From Pseudo-nitzschia pungens (Eukaryota > Bacillariophyta > Bacillariophyceae > Bacillariales > Bacillariaceae): a DNA stretch of 64,000 nt. The position numbers were made by a program, and so were the translations under genes. The stretch spans positions 3,278,501 to 3,342,500 of the forward strand of contig CM074760.1 of assembly GCA_037355855.1 (NCBI GenBank). Reading direction: 5' to 3'. Under the pieces are notes generated by a model. That model ran no database searches. It saw only the letters and a list, made by a program, of their open reading frames with translations, and had not been told where the DNA came from. Below, piece after piece: positions 21,966 through 33,276 of the stretch (within the stretch, counting starts at the first letter, position 1; each line of letters starts with the position of its first letter).

Positions 21966-22874
21966 ATGAGAGCACAATATGCTTCAACGAAAGCGTTTTT
22001 CTTGGCACTTTGCCTAGTATCGACGGTACTTGTCGAAGCTCAGAACAACTACAACAACTATTACGACGCTTCCAATCAGTACAATGGATTTTCTGTGTGT
22101 TCCGATACGGCCATAGAAGTCACGGACGTGCAAATGTATTGCGATAGCCCTGGAACATTCTACTACGGAAGTGGTAAATACCGCAATAGTGAAAATTGCA
22201 CCGCAGGCGACAAGGGAAAGTTCCTCATCGACTTTTACATCAACGACCCTGACACAATTGAAGCCGTAGGAAAACCAATTTTGGATATCAATGCTTTTGG
22301 CAACATTGGGTGGTACGAGAGGAACCAAGAAATTGTCCAAGATGCCGATTTATGTTCTCTAAGCTCTCTGAAATCTTTGAGCGGCAGTGTTTGTCCAGCT
22401 GAAGGAAAATATCGAATCCAATCAAACTTTTACTGGGATGAAGAGAGTTCAAATCAATACGGCTACACTCCTGTCTTTTACCCCACCATATCAGTTGGGA
22501 TCAAGTCTAGCATTTATCAAAATACATATGACTACGGAGGAGCGAACACGAAATACTGTAGCGGAACAACATTCTTGACTTCCTGGACAAACAATGTGAA
22601 AAAAGTCTATGCAAACAGCATTTCGAACTTTTTCAAGAGCTTTGGAATCCTGATTTTTACTATCTGCGTTATGGGGTCCTTCATATGGTTTATGGTTAAG
22701 AGACGACCTCGAACATTCGAATACGCAGTTCCAGAAAGCGAGGACCGAAAGGAAATCGCCTTGCCTACAGTTGAGGAAAGTTCGTTCGGGGAACCATCTT
22801 ACTCTGGGAGCGAAAAATTCGACTTCAATAAAATGAAGTCACCGACGGCCAATCAGAGTTTTTTGGACTTTTGA
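21966..22874 (+). CDS. Secreted single-pass membrane protein, Tyr/Asn-rich, unknown function
   Basis: 302 aa from the ATG at 21966. A signal peptide (about residues 1-26, ending VEAQ) is followed by a Tyr/Asn-rich start (NNYNNYYD), then an ectodomain with several Cys (for example VCSDTAIEVTDVQMYCDSPG and ENCTAGDKGKF). A TM helix (about 222-242, FGILIFTICVMGSFIWFMV) and a basic stop-transfer KRRPR follow, then a cytoplasmic tail of about 55 residues rich in Ser, Glu and Pro. This is type I topology. The layout resembles the gene at 38617-39952 and other proteins seen only in diatoms. I do not recognise a domain. Surface or vesicle location is inferred. Confidence 0.7.
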   Translation: MRAQYASTKAFFLALCLVSTVLVEAQNNYNNYYDASNQYNGFSVCSDTAIEVTDVQMYCDSPGTFYYGSGKYRNSENCTAGDKGKFLIDFYINDPDTIEAVGKPILDINAFGNIGWYERNQEIVQDADLCSLSSLKSLSGSVCPAEGKYRIQSNFYWDEESSNQYGYTPVFYPTISVGIKSSIYQNTYDYGGANTKYCSGTTFLTSWTNNVKKVYANSISNFFKSFGILIFTICVMGSFIWFMVKRRPRTFEYAVPESEDRKEIALPTVEESSFGEPSYSGSEKFDFNKMKSPTANQSFLDF

Positions 22875-23190
22875 GAAAGGTCGCCAACATCTTGCCACCT
22901 TGTGGTATTCCCACACTGTACTAGTAGATCATATATTCATTTTATTTTCATCAAATGTCCCGTTCGTTAATCAAAGTCTTCAATCATTTAAAACGTTGCA
23001 AACAACATGCTAAATGTTCTATATAATTTTGAAATGTAAGACATTTGATTATTCTATTTGGTTTCTCTGTTTTCAGTCATGCAACAGTACAGAAAAGAAT
23101 CAATTAGCGTGAAGCAGGGAGGAAATGAAATATAGTTTATCAAGTCATCGTCTTTTTCCTATATGCTTGGAGAAAAGCCTGGAGGGAGAG

Positions 23191-25108
23191 TCATGGAGGG
23201 ACAATATGAAGTAGATTGATACAAAAGAATGAGAATGAAATCAAGATTGAAATTGGTTGAGTGCGCAGTAACCCTTTCTTCACAATCGACATAAAAGTAA
23301 GCATGACACTTGGGATCGTACAAAAGACGCTCACATTTTGAGGTGTTACTTCAGAATCTACATAGTGGCTCAAGTCGTTAACAACCGTTTCGTCGCTGTT
23401 GGTTTGAAAAATAGTTTGATGAATGTATTTCGATCTTCCGAAGTCGATCAAACGCTGGCATGCTCGACCCAGTCCTTGCATCGTACATGACAGATTGAGT
23501 TTTTGAACAACAGCAGAAATGTTTGTTTCCGATGTTTTTTCCGACTCATTCTTACTTTCAGTCTCAGCAAATGTGTTTTCGTGTTCCGCCTCGTTTTCTG
23601 TTGATGAAGGTTCTGTCTCATTCCCCCTTGCTTTCGTTTTTCCTCCACTGGATGCCACTGTGGCTGCGCTCCAACGACGCATTAGGTCGAATTCGTCTGG
23701 TCCAAACGACGGAATACTACTAGCTTCGTCACCCCCCTCCCCTTCCATGATGTCACGGAGAATATCCCTACCAACATAGTGTCGCCAATCACAGACTCCG
23801 TGACAACACGTCGCTAGTAGACATCCACTTATCTTTTGACGAATGGGTTCAAGAGCCTTCAGCGCTAAGTCGGTTCCAGCTCCGCAGAGATGCTTAGCGA
23901 TGACAACAATTGTTGCTTCTTTGTATTTTTCATCGTTTTGCAGAACGACCGGAAGATTCACATGAGAGACGTCACAGCACAATCGGCACCAATCGACACC
24001 ATCGAGCTTAAGGTACGGTTTGTCGGTGCAAATGTTCTTTGGGATGTTGCGGAATGCTTTGTCGGCTTTTGAGCGGGAACCTGCTCGATCTAACATGAAA
24101 AAATGTGTATTTACACCACTCGCATTTGCCACGCCTGCAGCTGCCAGTCCGAACATACCGCGACCAGCCCCCATTTCTAGGATTACTAGTGGGTCATTTT
24201 TCGTCGGCGACGAAGATGATTCGCAAGCATCTGTCTGGGAACTGAAGTTCTCGGCAACAGCTTGATTCCCGTCAAGTTGTCTCAAAAAACCCATGTGTCG
24301 TAAGTGACCGATCAAACTGGCAATCTGAGTCGTATGTTGGATTCCTCCACTCTTGACGCGATGCGACGAAAAACCTTCCTCGATCCCGGCATCAATTTCT
24401 GGCCGAGACAAGTCTTTTACTTCGATTGCGTCGTGAATATCTTGACATGTAAGAGCCGAAATATCGCAGGTATTGTCATTCTTAAAAATTGATTGATGAG
24501 CTCGCAAAACCCGACAAGCGATACGCTCGGCCCATACCGAAGTTCCTGGTTCAAACTGTGACGTTGATGAAGAAGAGATCAGAGTTGCTGGGTTGGCAAC
24601 AACAAGTCGACCGTGACCCCCACAATTCACATTTTCCAAAAAGTACGGTTCTTTTTCCTGACTTTTCCTAGCTTTGACTCGGGGGCAGATCAGAATGTGC
24701 TTTTCGAGATTGTCTTCAAAAATCATGCTTTTCAAGAGATATAAGGGGAAAGTAAAATGAGTACAACGCGCATTCCGGAAAGCTTGATGTACGACATTCA
24801 TGTCACAAGTTTGCTTACTGAGATGGGTCGATTGGACAAGGGATCCTCTTCCGGATCTTCTTATTTTCAGGATCCGAGGAAGACAAAACATCCTCTTCCA
24901 GATGCTGATGGTTTCCACAGTATTTTTTTCCGTCAGCCGGCCGCTGTCTGCAAAATCGTTTCTTTCGTTCCACATAGAATTGACAACGATCCCAATTTTC
25001 TGGAGGTTGTGGGGGTCCCATTTTCTTGGGTTTTTTGGTTTCTCGTTCTTCCATCCCTGGTTCTGACGAGTTCTCTTCCTTCAGTCTTTTGCTTCCCATT
25101 TCTTCCAT
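23191..25108 (-). CDS. TRM13: tRNA 2'-O-methyltransferase TRM13 (2 exons)
   Basis: Proposed CDS complement(join(23191..24727,24819..25108)), 608 aa. TRM13 methylates the 2'-OH of residue 4 in the acceptor stem of certain tRNAs. Exon 1 carries the TRM13 CCCH zinc finger (CQFYVERKKRFCRQRPADGK then KYCGNH). The second, CHHC finger is split by the intron: CPIDPSH is completed across the junction and followed by FEDNLEKHILICP. The methyltransferase part shows EMGAGRGMFGLAA (SAM site), IAKHLCGAGTDLALKALEP and LLATCCHGVCDWRHYVG, all family hallmarks. The 91-nt intron 24728-24818 is GTAAGC...AAAAG. The start is the first ATG of the exon 1 frame; an extra upstream exon is possible. The 594-aa single frame without exon 1 would lack the zinc finger. 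Confidence 0.87.
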
Positions 25109-27634
25109 CCCTGAATCCGTTGGTACTGGCGACGATGTCCGTGATCGCGAAGCGACTATGGAAGAATGATTCTCTTCTGTCTCCGCCGTTTCTGTCAGTT
25201 GCCCGGTTGCCAAACCTAAATTGGAGGATCATCAAAGAGAACAAAATACCGGTACGAGCACTGTACTTGAACGAATTACGAACAATAATTACGGGCAACA
25301 ACATTGGCGAGATTGAATTTCTATGGTTCATCGATTGCGCCCCCATCAATTCCAGACAGATGGGATTCGATTTCTCGAAAGATTCGTGACTGACATGATG
25401 CATCCTGTATTCTGTGATTATTCCTTCTTTTTTATGACGGTAACTTGCGTTTAGGTATCAAGCTAAGTCTTACTACTACTACCGAAGTACGAAGTATTTG
25501 TTGAATATAATATGATGTTATTGTTGAAAAGTAAATAGAAAATAAAAGTAGACCAATATGTAAAATGACATCAAAATACTTCTTGCTGAACCTATCTCAA
25601 AGGAACAATGAACTGTTACTTCTTCCTCCCTTCCAAAATTTTCAGTCTCTTGGTGGTACATGCGAGTCTTTGTGGGAATTGCTTTTCAATTGATTGAAAC
25701 TGCCACCATGTTCTTTGTTGGACTCTCACAAAACACCTTGTAGCTAGTAATAGTAGCAGTAACTCTTCTTAATAGGCCAAATACTCCATGTGACAGTAGA
25801 ATTACTCCATTTTTTCATTAGAAGTTGAATTGAGACTATGCAACTCTCAAAAAGTGACTTTCATTGCTTCAAAGGGTTTTGCTGGTCTTTGTCATTGCCG
25901 GAAAGTTTCTCTAGAAAGATGAGACATCAAAATATTCTGTGTGTGATGGATTTTACAAAAAGCAATAGTCTTACTATACTTTCCTTTCTGTGAAGGGTGG
26001 TGGAGGGAGGGTGAAGCGGTGGACAAGACGAGTGGTGGGGTAGTCCTGGTAAGGAATGACGGGTTTGAATGGGATGGGCGGTTGCTTGGTGGCTTGAAGC
26101 TGAGCGATGGCGGCCATGGTGATCAGATGTTACAGTGGTTTTTAGAAGAGTTTGATACTTTATCGATAAAGAGAAAAAATTTTCAGCGATATTGCAATTG
26201 AATTCAATATGAACTACGCTGATTGTAAAATTGTGTGCTATTGAGTTTTAGAACCAAAAGGACTCAGTTGAGAAACTTGTAGGTTCGATGAATTTATCTA
26301 TTCGTGAAAATACTTAAGAAGACCGACTTCGTCTAACGGTCGGAATTGTATCAGAACTTCAAGGAGAAGGAAGATCAATCCGTACGATTGAATAATGACT
26401 GATACTCGTGAATGAATCAGTGAGTCATGAATCGAGTGTCTGTGCGTTGTTCATCTGCTCCTGAGAGAGTCAATTTTTGTTGTGAGAAACATGATTGATG
26501 CAAAAAGCTGGATGATAATTTTGAGAAAATTTGTGTGGTTGAGCAAATTTGTGTGTGTGTCATTGGTGGTGATTTGTGCACCTATTTTTGTCTTTCTAAT
26601 GTTATTTAATTATATGATAATATTATAAAAAATATTGATAATACTGTATTGAAATAAACAGATGAAGGAGAGGATGAATAACAGTGCATCCGCATGGGAA
26701 AAAAGTGCGGATAAATAATTGGTCGTAGTTTAAGAAATATTTTGAACTATCATCATTATTCATACTAGTAGTATAGTAGGCCCACTATTTTAGTATGATT
26801 TTAGTATGATAGTATCATTGTTATGTCATTACTTCTTGCCCTCTCACAATTGCCATCCCGTTTTATGCATTGCGTAAGAATGCCTCTTCTTGCGAAAGAG
26901 ACAGTGAAACTTGCTTTGTGAAGGATCGAGGAAGAGACACAGAGCGGGAGGATCCAGTCATCGTCATCATGTGAATTATCATTACTGTCGTCGTTCACTT
27001 TGCAAGGAGTTCAGTGCACGTACTGGTAAGGTAAGGTTACGTACAATACGTGGAATCGAATGGAATCGAATGAATGAATCACCGAATATTAGTAGTACAG
27101 TATTCAAAATACCGTACAGTAACTTACTACGTGTACGGAATTCCAAAAAATAAATAAAAATATTACTTAGTTTCCGTAGAAATTAGTAATACTGGTATGG
27201 GACGTACGTAGGACTGGGGGACATCTGATAGGGATTACGAAGTAACCTTACTATGTGGCAGTACGTAATTATTGATCTCGAAGTCTAAAATTATTGAGAC
27301 TTGGACGAGCTATTTTTACAATCGTGAATTGAGTGGCAATTTACAAGATTGATTTTTCAATCACACATCACTGAACTGCCGTTGAATGCGGTTTGCATGA
27401 CCGAAAAGTTTTTACCCGAGAGGAAGGAAGCACGCCACAATCTTCTGTTGAAAAGGCCCGAACGAGAGTCTTCGCTGATGGGAACAACTCAATCAATTCG
27501 TGTTTCCCAGAATTTGCCAGAACATCACGCTATCAAATCAAAATACATAGAAGCGTCAGTGAAGCTTTTGTCGTTAGTTTTCCATCGCCATCTCCATACT
27601 AGTTTTGATCATCGCACATTTCGTATTATCAACA
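25109..27634. other. Intergenic region, no gene supported
   Basis: The upstream region of TRM13 (minus) holds GACGGTAACTT and CTTACTACTACTACCGAAGTAC near 25437-25495. Farther on it is AT-rich with many short frames and no domain. A GGTAAGGTAAGGTTACGTAC cluster lies near 27026-27050. I looked for tRNA and C/D snoRNA patterns in 26.0-26.6 kb and found none that convinced me. Confidence 0.5.
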
Positions 27635-28138
27635 ATGCGTCGCCAAAAGTGCTGGGTTGCAATCACTTCAAACATGCCACTGCTAAAGCAAAGAAGAAAT
27701 TCTCATCTAGATGTTGAGGACCAAAAGACAACTTGTTCTTGTTCGACGATCAAAGCATCAAATCTGACACACAACAGTGATGACTCGACCGAATGCAACC
27801 ACAACAGTAATGCTGCTATACCTACCGAGAGACAGGCGAAACAATCCGGGACAATCCTTCGTAATCTTCGACTGTCAATCGTGTCGATCTCTCGAAATCA
27901 CCGAATCTCGCGTAATTCAGTTTGCAAACACAGAATAAGTCAAAACGCGAGGGATCTTTTAGAAGAGGCAGAGACGACGAACAACGGGGCAACAACAACG
28001 ACAACAACAATAACAACAGCAATGGCAGCAGAAAGGATAAGGACAAGGAGGATTGAGCCGAAACGACGTTTCTCCAAGAGTTGTCTTTCTCCCGCGGCTG
28101 CCTCTGCCATCGCTGATTCAACGGTTTGTGGTTTCTAA
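27635..28138 (+). CDS. Hypothetical basic, Thr-rich protein (doubtful)
   Basis: A 167-codon frame from the ATG at 27635 (the frame extends to a TTG at 27605). Composition is basic with many Asn/Thr, a run of Thr from ACA/ACG repeats and a C-terminal RIRTRRIEPKRRFSK stretch. No domain, signal or TM segment was recognised. An overlapping 122-codon frame at 27349-27717 is equally undistinguished. Listed because it is the best frame in this gap and is preceded by the upstream motif cluster near 27.03 kb; it could be chance. Confidence 0.3.
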   Translation: MRRQKCWVAITSNMPLLKQRRNSHLDVEDQKTTCSCSTIKASNLTHNSDDSTECNHNSNAAIPTERQAKQSGTILRNLRLSIVSISRNHRISRNSVCKHRISQNARDLLEEAETTNNGATTTTTTITTAMAAERIRTRRIEPKRRFSKSCLSPAAASAIADSTVCGF

Positions 28139-28559
28139 TGGTCTCTCCAAATCATGCGGAACACATCATTGTAAAATATGGTCCTTTTATCTCCAAGTGC
28201 ATTTCTTTAAGCAAATTACATGTACATTATATCGATTAGTTTGGGCCTATCACGATCAATAAATAATAATAAAAAAGTAGAAAATCTGCATTTTTTTACT
28301 ATATTTCAGTGGCTGCAACATGAAGGAATTTGTGCTCCGCTGCATCCTTCTTAGTTCTATAATGACATTCATCCCTACGGTCTCTGCACATCTTCAATCG
28401 TTTTCGTCAAAATTCGAAATGGTCTGGTTTCGTGATTAAATCCTTCGGAGAGTGATTCAGAAGACTTAGTAGAATGAAGAGATGAGGCTGGAAATTTGAT
28501 GAAATGAATTGAATGGTTTCGGTCAACCTTACACGACTTTTTGCGTTTAGCTTATTTTT

Positions 28560-31198
28560 TTAAATATCATCGAAATCATCATCATCGTCATCATCTTCAC
28601 CTGCATCGTAAAAGAAGTAGTTTCCACTCTTCTTCTGTTCTTGATCCTTCTGCGAACCATGCTTGTTGATTCTGTACACAGGATAGCATTTCGTTCATTT
28701 CAGATTAACCAAAACCGCGAAAAAAAGAACAAAGTGAGAGTCATCGTTTCAATCAATTATTTTTCGACCGTTGTTGCGGTTAGATGTTAAGTTGCCGGTA
28801 AGAAATTAAAACAAAGACATTAAAATCCCAGAGCCGACGCCAAGACGGCGTTCACTAACGCAATTCGATAGTGACAAAGGGCATCGAAAGTAGAAACTCG
28901 TCATTCCAGCACACGCATCCAAACCAAACCAAACCAAACTAACAATTGGGCAACCCATTACGCACCTCGGGCGGAAGTTGACAGGATCACGACGGAAGGT
29001 GACTTCCAAACTCTTGAGGAATTGATTCATTCCTGTCAAGAGAGACTGCGGTGCCGTCGCAGTGGCTTCGATTCCGGGTCTTCCGTGGTAAACAACGACA
29101 CGATCTGCCAAATATGTTGCCATGATGAAATCGTGCTCTACCACGAATGCCGTTTTCTTGCTGTGCATGATGAAGCGTTTGATGACCTTGGCACAATTGA
29201 TACGTTGTTCCGAATCAAGGTAGGCACTGGGTTCATCGATAAGATAGACATCGGCCGGTTTACCCAACGCAAGCGTGATAGCGAGACGCTGCAGTTCTCC
29301 CCCGGACAACGCTTGCACTCCGTTATCGATGATAGCTTCAATTGTCAAAGGCTTCATGACATCAGAAACGAACTGCGGGTGGACGTATGCATCTCGGATG
29401 CGCTTGTGAAGGAGCTGACGAGTTGTTCCTTTGAATTTCGGCGAAATCTTTTGAGGTTTGTAACTAACGTTCAGATCGGGGACACCAGCCTGAGAGGCCT
29501 CGTACTCGTATCCATCCTTTTCGAGTTTCTCTTGCTCGTCACTCTTCTGCAGACCGGCGAGCATTCGGACGAAGGTAGTCTTTCCAGTACCATTCTCTCC
29601 CAACAACACGATGATTTCGGAATCCGTGAATTCACCACCTTCGACGTGCAGGATGAATTTCTCCTTTCCTCGAGTTTGGGTTCTCGTCATTGATGGATAA
29701 CTATAAGACTTCATCAAATCTTCTTTTCTGTCTGCCTCGGCACGTTCGGAGACCTATTGCAACAAAAAAAGACGAAGAAATGGCAATTTGAGAAGAACAT
29801 CCGAGTTGGTTTGTTGGATGGGATTGTATAGTGGATCGATGGAGCACACACTGAAGCACATTATGTAAGCCAAAAACGCTTGACTATGAACATACCTTGA
29901 ACGACAAAGACTCATTACGGAATCGCAAGTTCTCCGTGGGAATGAAACCGGCCAAGAATGCATTGATACCCTGTCGGACACTGAAGGGCATTGTTACCAC
30001 ACCGTAAGCACCGGCGGTTCCGTACAAGACGCAAACAAAGTCACTCAAGTAATCCAAAACGGCCAAATCGTGCTCTACCACAATGACATAACGACGGTCG
30101 GCATCCTTGGTGTTGACCAAAATCTCGCGAATCATGTGCGCCGCTGTGAGACGTTGTTTGACATCCAGATAGGACGATGGCTCGTCAAACATGTAGACAT
30201 CACTGGTTTGGATCGCACAAGCGGCAATTGCAAATCGCTGCAGTTCTCCTCCCGACAGAACTCTGATCTCACGGTTTTGCAAGTGTTTCAACTCGGCGAC
30301 CTCAACGGCCCAGCCGTAAACGTCCCGTCCTTCCAATTCCGATCGATCGTCTCGATCCTTGAGAATATCCTTAACGGTACCTTTCAAGACTCGTGGGATG
30401 GCATCGACATATTGCATCTTCATGGTGGCCTTCATTCGGTCCTCCAAAATCTGTGTGAAATAATTCTGGAGCTCACTACCTCGGAAATGCACCAAGATTT
30501 CTTCCCAATCAGGCGGGTTATCGTACCGACCAAGGTTTGGTTTGGACTTACCAGCCAAGATTTTGAGAGCGGTCGATTTACCGATTCCATTGGTTCCGAC
30601 CAAACCCAAGACCTGACCGGGGCGAGGACTCGGAAGTCTGTGGAGTTTGAAGGAGTTGGGTCCGTATCGGTGGGTAGTGTTGCCTTCCAAATCCTTTGGA
30701 AGATTGATAATGTTAATGGCCTCGAACGGACATTTCTTAACGCAAATACCACAACCTATGACATGTACCATTCAGGACCAACAGCAAATGAAAATCAAAT
30801 CAAGTTCGCAACCAAAAAACCGAATCGGAAAGAAGCAAAATAGAAATTGTTAGAAATTAGAAATGAGCATCCACTCGGAACATCGACAGGAAACAAATAG
30901 AAAACAAGGTGTGCAGCAACCATGACCGTTCCAATTCAGGCAGAGGATCGTCCTTGGCGATTGTTCACCGCTGCTTTTCAATCTACGTACCGATGCAAAG
31001 AGGTTCGGCAATGAAGGCCAGCTTGCTCTTCGGGGTGACCTCGATACAGAGCTTGCCCAGTTTCACGACGGGGCAAGACTTTTTACATTCTTGGTTACAC
31101 TTTTTGGGTTTGCATTTTGTAGCATTGACAATGGCGATACGGGTCAGCGTTGCGTCTCCCTTGTCGCTGTTCTTGCTGGACTTCTTCTTGGGCGGCAT
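28560..31198 (-). CDS. ABCE1: ABCE1 / RLI1 ribosome recycling ATPase (4 exons)
   Basis: Proposed CDS complement(join(28560..28671,28966..29753,29896..30755,30991..31198)), 655 aa. ABCE1 is a cytosolic Fe-S twin-ATPase that splits 80S ribosomes after termination. Exons 1-2 give eight Cys for two 4Fe-4S clusters (residues 29, 34, 38, 42 and 68, 71, 74, 78). NBD1 has [18 protein letters not shown] and [13 protein letters not shown]2 has [18 protein letters not shown] and [10 protein letters not shown]. The hinge [11 protein letters not shown] joins across intron 3 to INKHGSQKD and [13 protein letters not shown], ending in an Asp run. Introns (minus strand): GTACGT...CATAG (235 nt), GTATGT...AATAG (142 nt), GTGCGT...TACAG (294 nt). 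All junctions restore conserved sequence in phase. The start MPPKKKS is the first ATG with family-like spacing. Confidence 0.95.
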
Positions 31199-33276
31199 GG
31201 TGGATTTTGTATTATTATTACTGTATTTGATTGGCAGCAACTGGTTCTATTGGGCCTAACGTTTCGAGTCGGATTGCTTTTCTGGATGCAGGCTCTTATT
31301 TCTCTCTTTGGCAAACAGCCACTGAATGAATGAATCAGCTACTCAATACAATCTCAATCGTCCGAGAAAGGGGCAAGTGATGGGGGACAACAGATGCGAT
31401 GCGACCTAACAACCTCCGATGTGCAGTGAGTGAGAAGTTGCCGTACAGTATCGGACCGATGAACGGAATACTGAATGTCGTCCGAGTCGAGCGCAAAGGA
31501 CAGGACCCGCAACCCACACATCATCGCAACCCGAAAAGAACTTCAAACTCGCCCAGCTAGCAAGAGTCGTTTGGAAGACGCGTTGTCACTGAACGCAGCT
31601 CGTACCGGTAAGACTTACTGTTGACAACGTGAGGTTGACACGCAAAGTCTGTTCGTCCTTCCGTGACTAAAGTTTTCGCTGCGTGTAAGGAAATTTTGAT
31701 GAGATCAAAAAAACTATTTTGTTGAAAAAAAATACACGTACCGGTAGCGAAAAACCTGCTTGTTGAATTCCCCCCTTGCCCCTTTTTCTCATCTACTTCA
31801 TGGACTTGTACGGTAAGATTACGGTAACCTTACCGGTATGTATTGTGCTTTTTTTGATTGAAACGAAAACAGTTCCGACCAGGGGAGAAAGGAAAAGAGT
31901 CTCAAAAAGATCATTGCTCACCCTGAATGACATACTAGAATACCAGGCACCGTGCTGTCGAGGACAATGATGAGAGAAAGGTCGCGGATGAATCCCCACT
32001 CTCCTGTAAGTTCCTCCTGTCACAAAATTCTACAAACCTTGACGGAGAATTTCTTGTTTGGAGTGGACTTTGACAGTTTCCATACAGGATTTGACGATAT
32101 TATTCCTTTGCATTTGATGAACAAAGTGAAAAGCCGTGCATAGTGCAGTGACAAGAAACAAAATAATGAGTGAATCCATCCTCCAATGAATTAGCCACCA
32201 CCAGCAGCCCGTGTGCCATTATCAGTTGCAACCTTCTTCGTGTTCTTGCCAATATCAATCATTTGGTACAGAGCTACAATTTAGTTTTTCATAGGTCACG
32301 ACCTGCAAATTGTCACTGACAAAATTGAGGATTGGTTGGGAACACCACTAACGCCATTTGTTCCTTAATTTCATCAGTTCAAGAACTACACAGAGGACAT
32401 GTAGGCAACGGGACAATCATTTCCAACTACTAGTAGTAGTACAATCACCAAGTTGTTTTGGTCTGTAGCAGGCTACTGTTTGCGTTGATATTGGCAATAT
32501 CTTCCTCGTACTCTTTAAAAAGAGCTTACATTGTGTTTTTCTGAATGTTAGAGTGAAGTGAAGCTTGTCAACAAGAACAATTTATATTTAAAAAAAATGC
32601 TTTCGTAGGATAGAATTGTGTTTTCGATGTTTCGGCATGAACCGATACTAGGAGTACCATGCCATGATACTACTACCATTACTTCGTGGTACTAGTATTC
32701 TTATTTCGAGTAAGAGAATCAAAGACAACAAGACTATGCAATAATTACACAACAGTATTATAATATTCTTTACAATAATATTAACATATTATTCTACACA
32801 ATTTATGAAACATGATCAAGCTCATCAATCTGTCATAGCAAAAGGTTTGCTGCAGGACGACCTCCAACGTGCAGCATCGGAGTGTATCGTCTGCCTTCCC
32901 ACTGGGAACGGTTGTGAACCACCACTAGTATGATGTGCTCGTGAGCGATCCAGCCTTCTGTTGGTGGTAAATCGCTCGCCGTCCGTCCAGGACCATTCGG
33001 CAGATCATTGCATCGCATTGGATTCGATTGGATTCGTTCCGGTGCTCGGTCGTGAGACCCGGCCCAGCACCGGCCTCGCCCGGGAGCGAGTGCCGAGCCC
33101 CACCCCAAGGCCTCCCTTCGTTGCCCCATCCGTTCGCGTTTTGCTCGTCCGAGAAAACCGCGTCGATGGAACGTCTCGCGATCGTGGTCGTTTTTGCGCG
33201 GCAACCGCAAACGAAACTCTCCTGTGTTGGTTTGATCGACAAAGCACGAGATGGATCGGGACGCGCGAGAGTGCTG
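31199..33276. other. Intergenic region with one possible orphan exon
   Basis: Upstream of ABCE1. ACCGGTAAGACTTACTG lies near 31605 and GGTAAGATTACGGTAACCTTACCGG near 31812-31836. No full gene supported. A short stretch at 32191-32273 (minus) looks like a terminal exon (see findings). The 125-codon minus frame at 32833-33210 is GC-rich, Arg-rich, lacks a domain and lies in the 3' region of the next gene; it is rejected. Confidence 0.5.

Noticed and set aside
26300..26600. Possible small RNA: AACGGTCGG/GACCGAC hairpin and ATGA/CTGA-like boxes
   Set aside because: No proper C/D or H/ACA layout and no tRNA T-arm with a matching acceptor stem could be built by eye.
32833..33210. A 125-codon Arg/Gly-rich minus-strand frame
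   Set aside because: No domain, downstream of the TVP38-like stop, and opposed by an equally long plus-strand frame.
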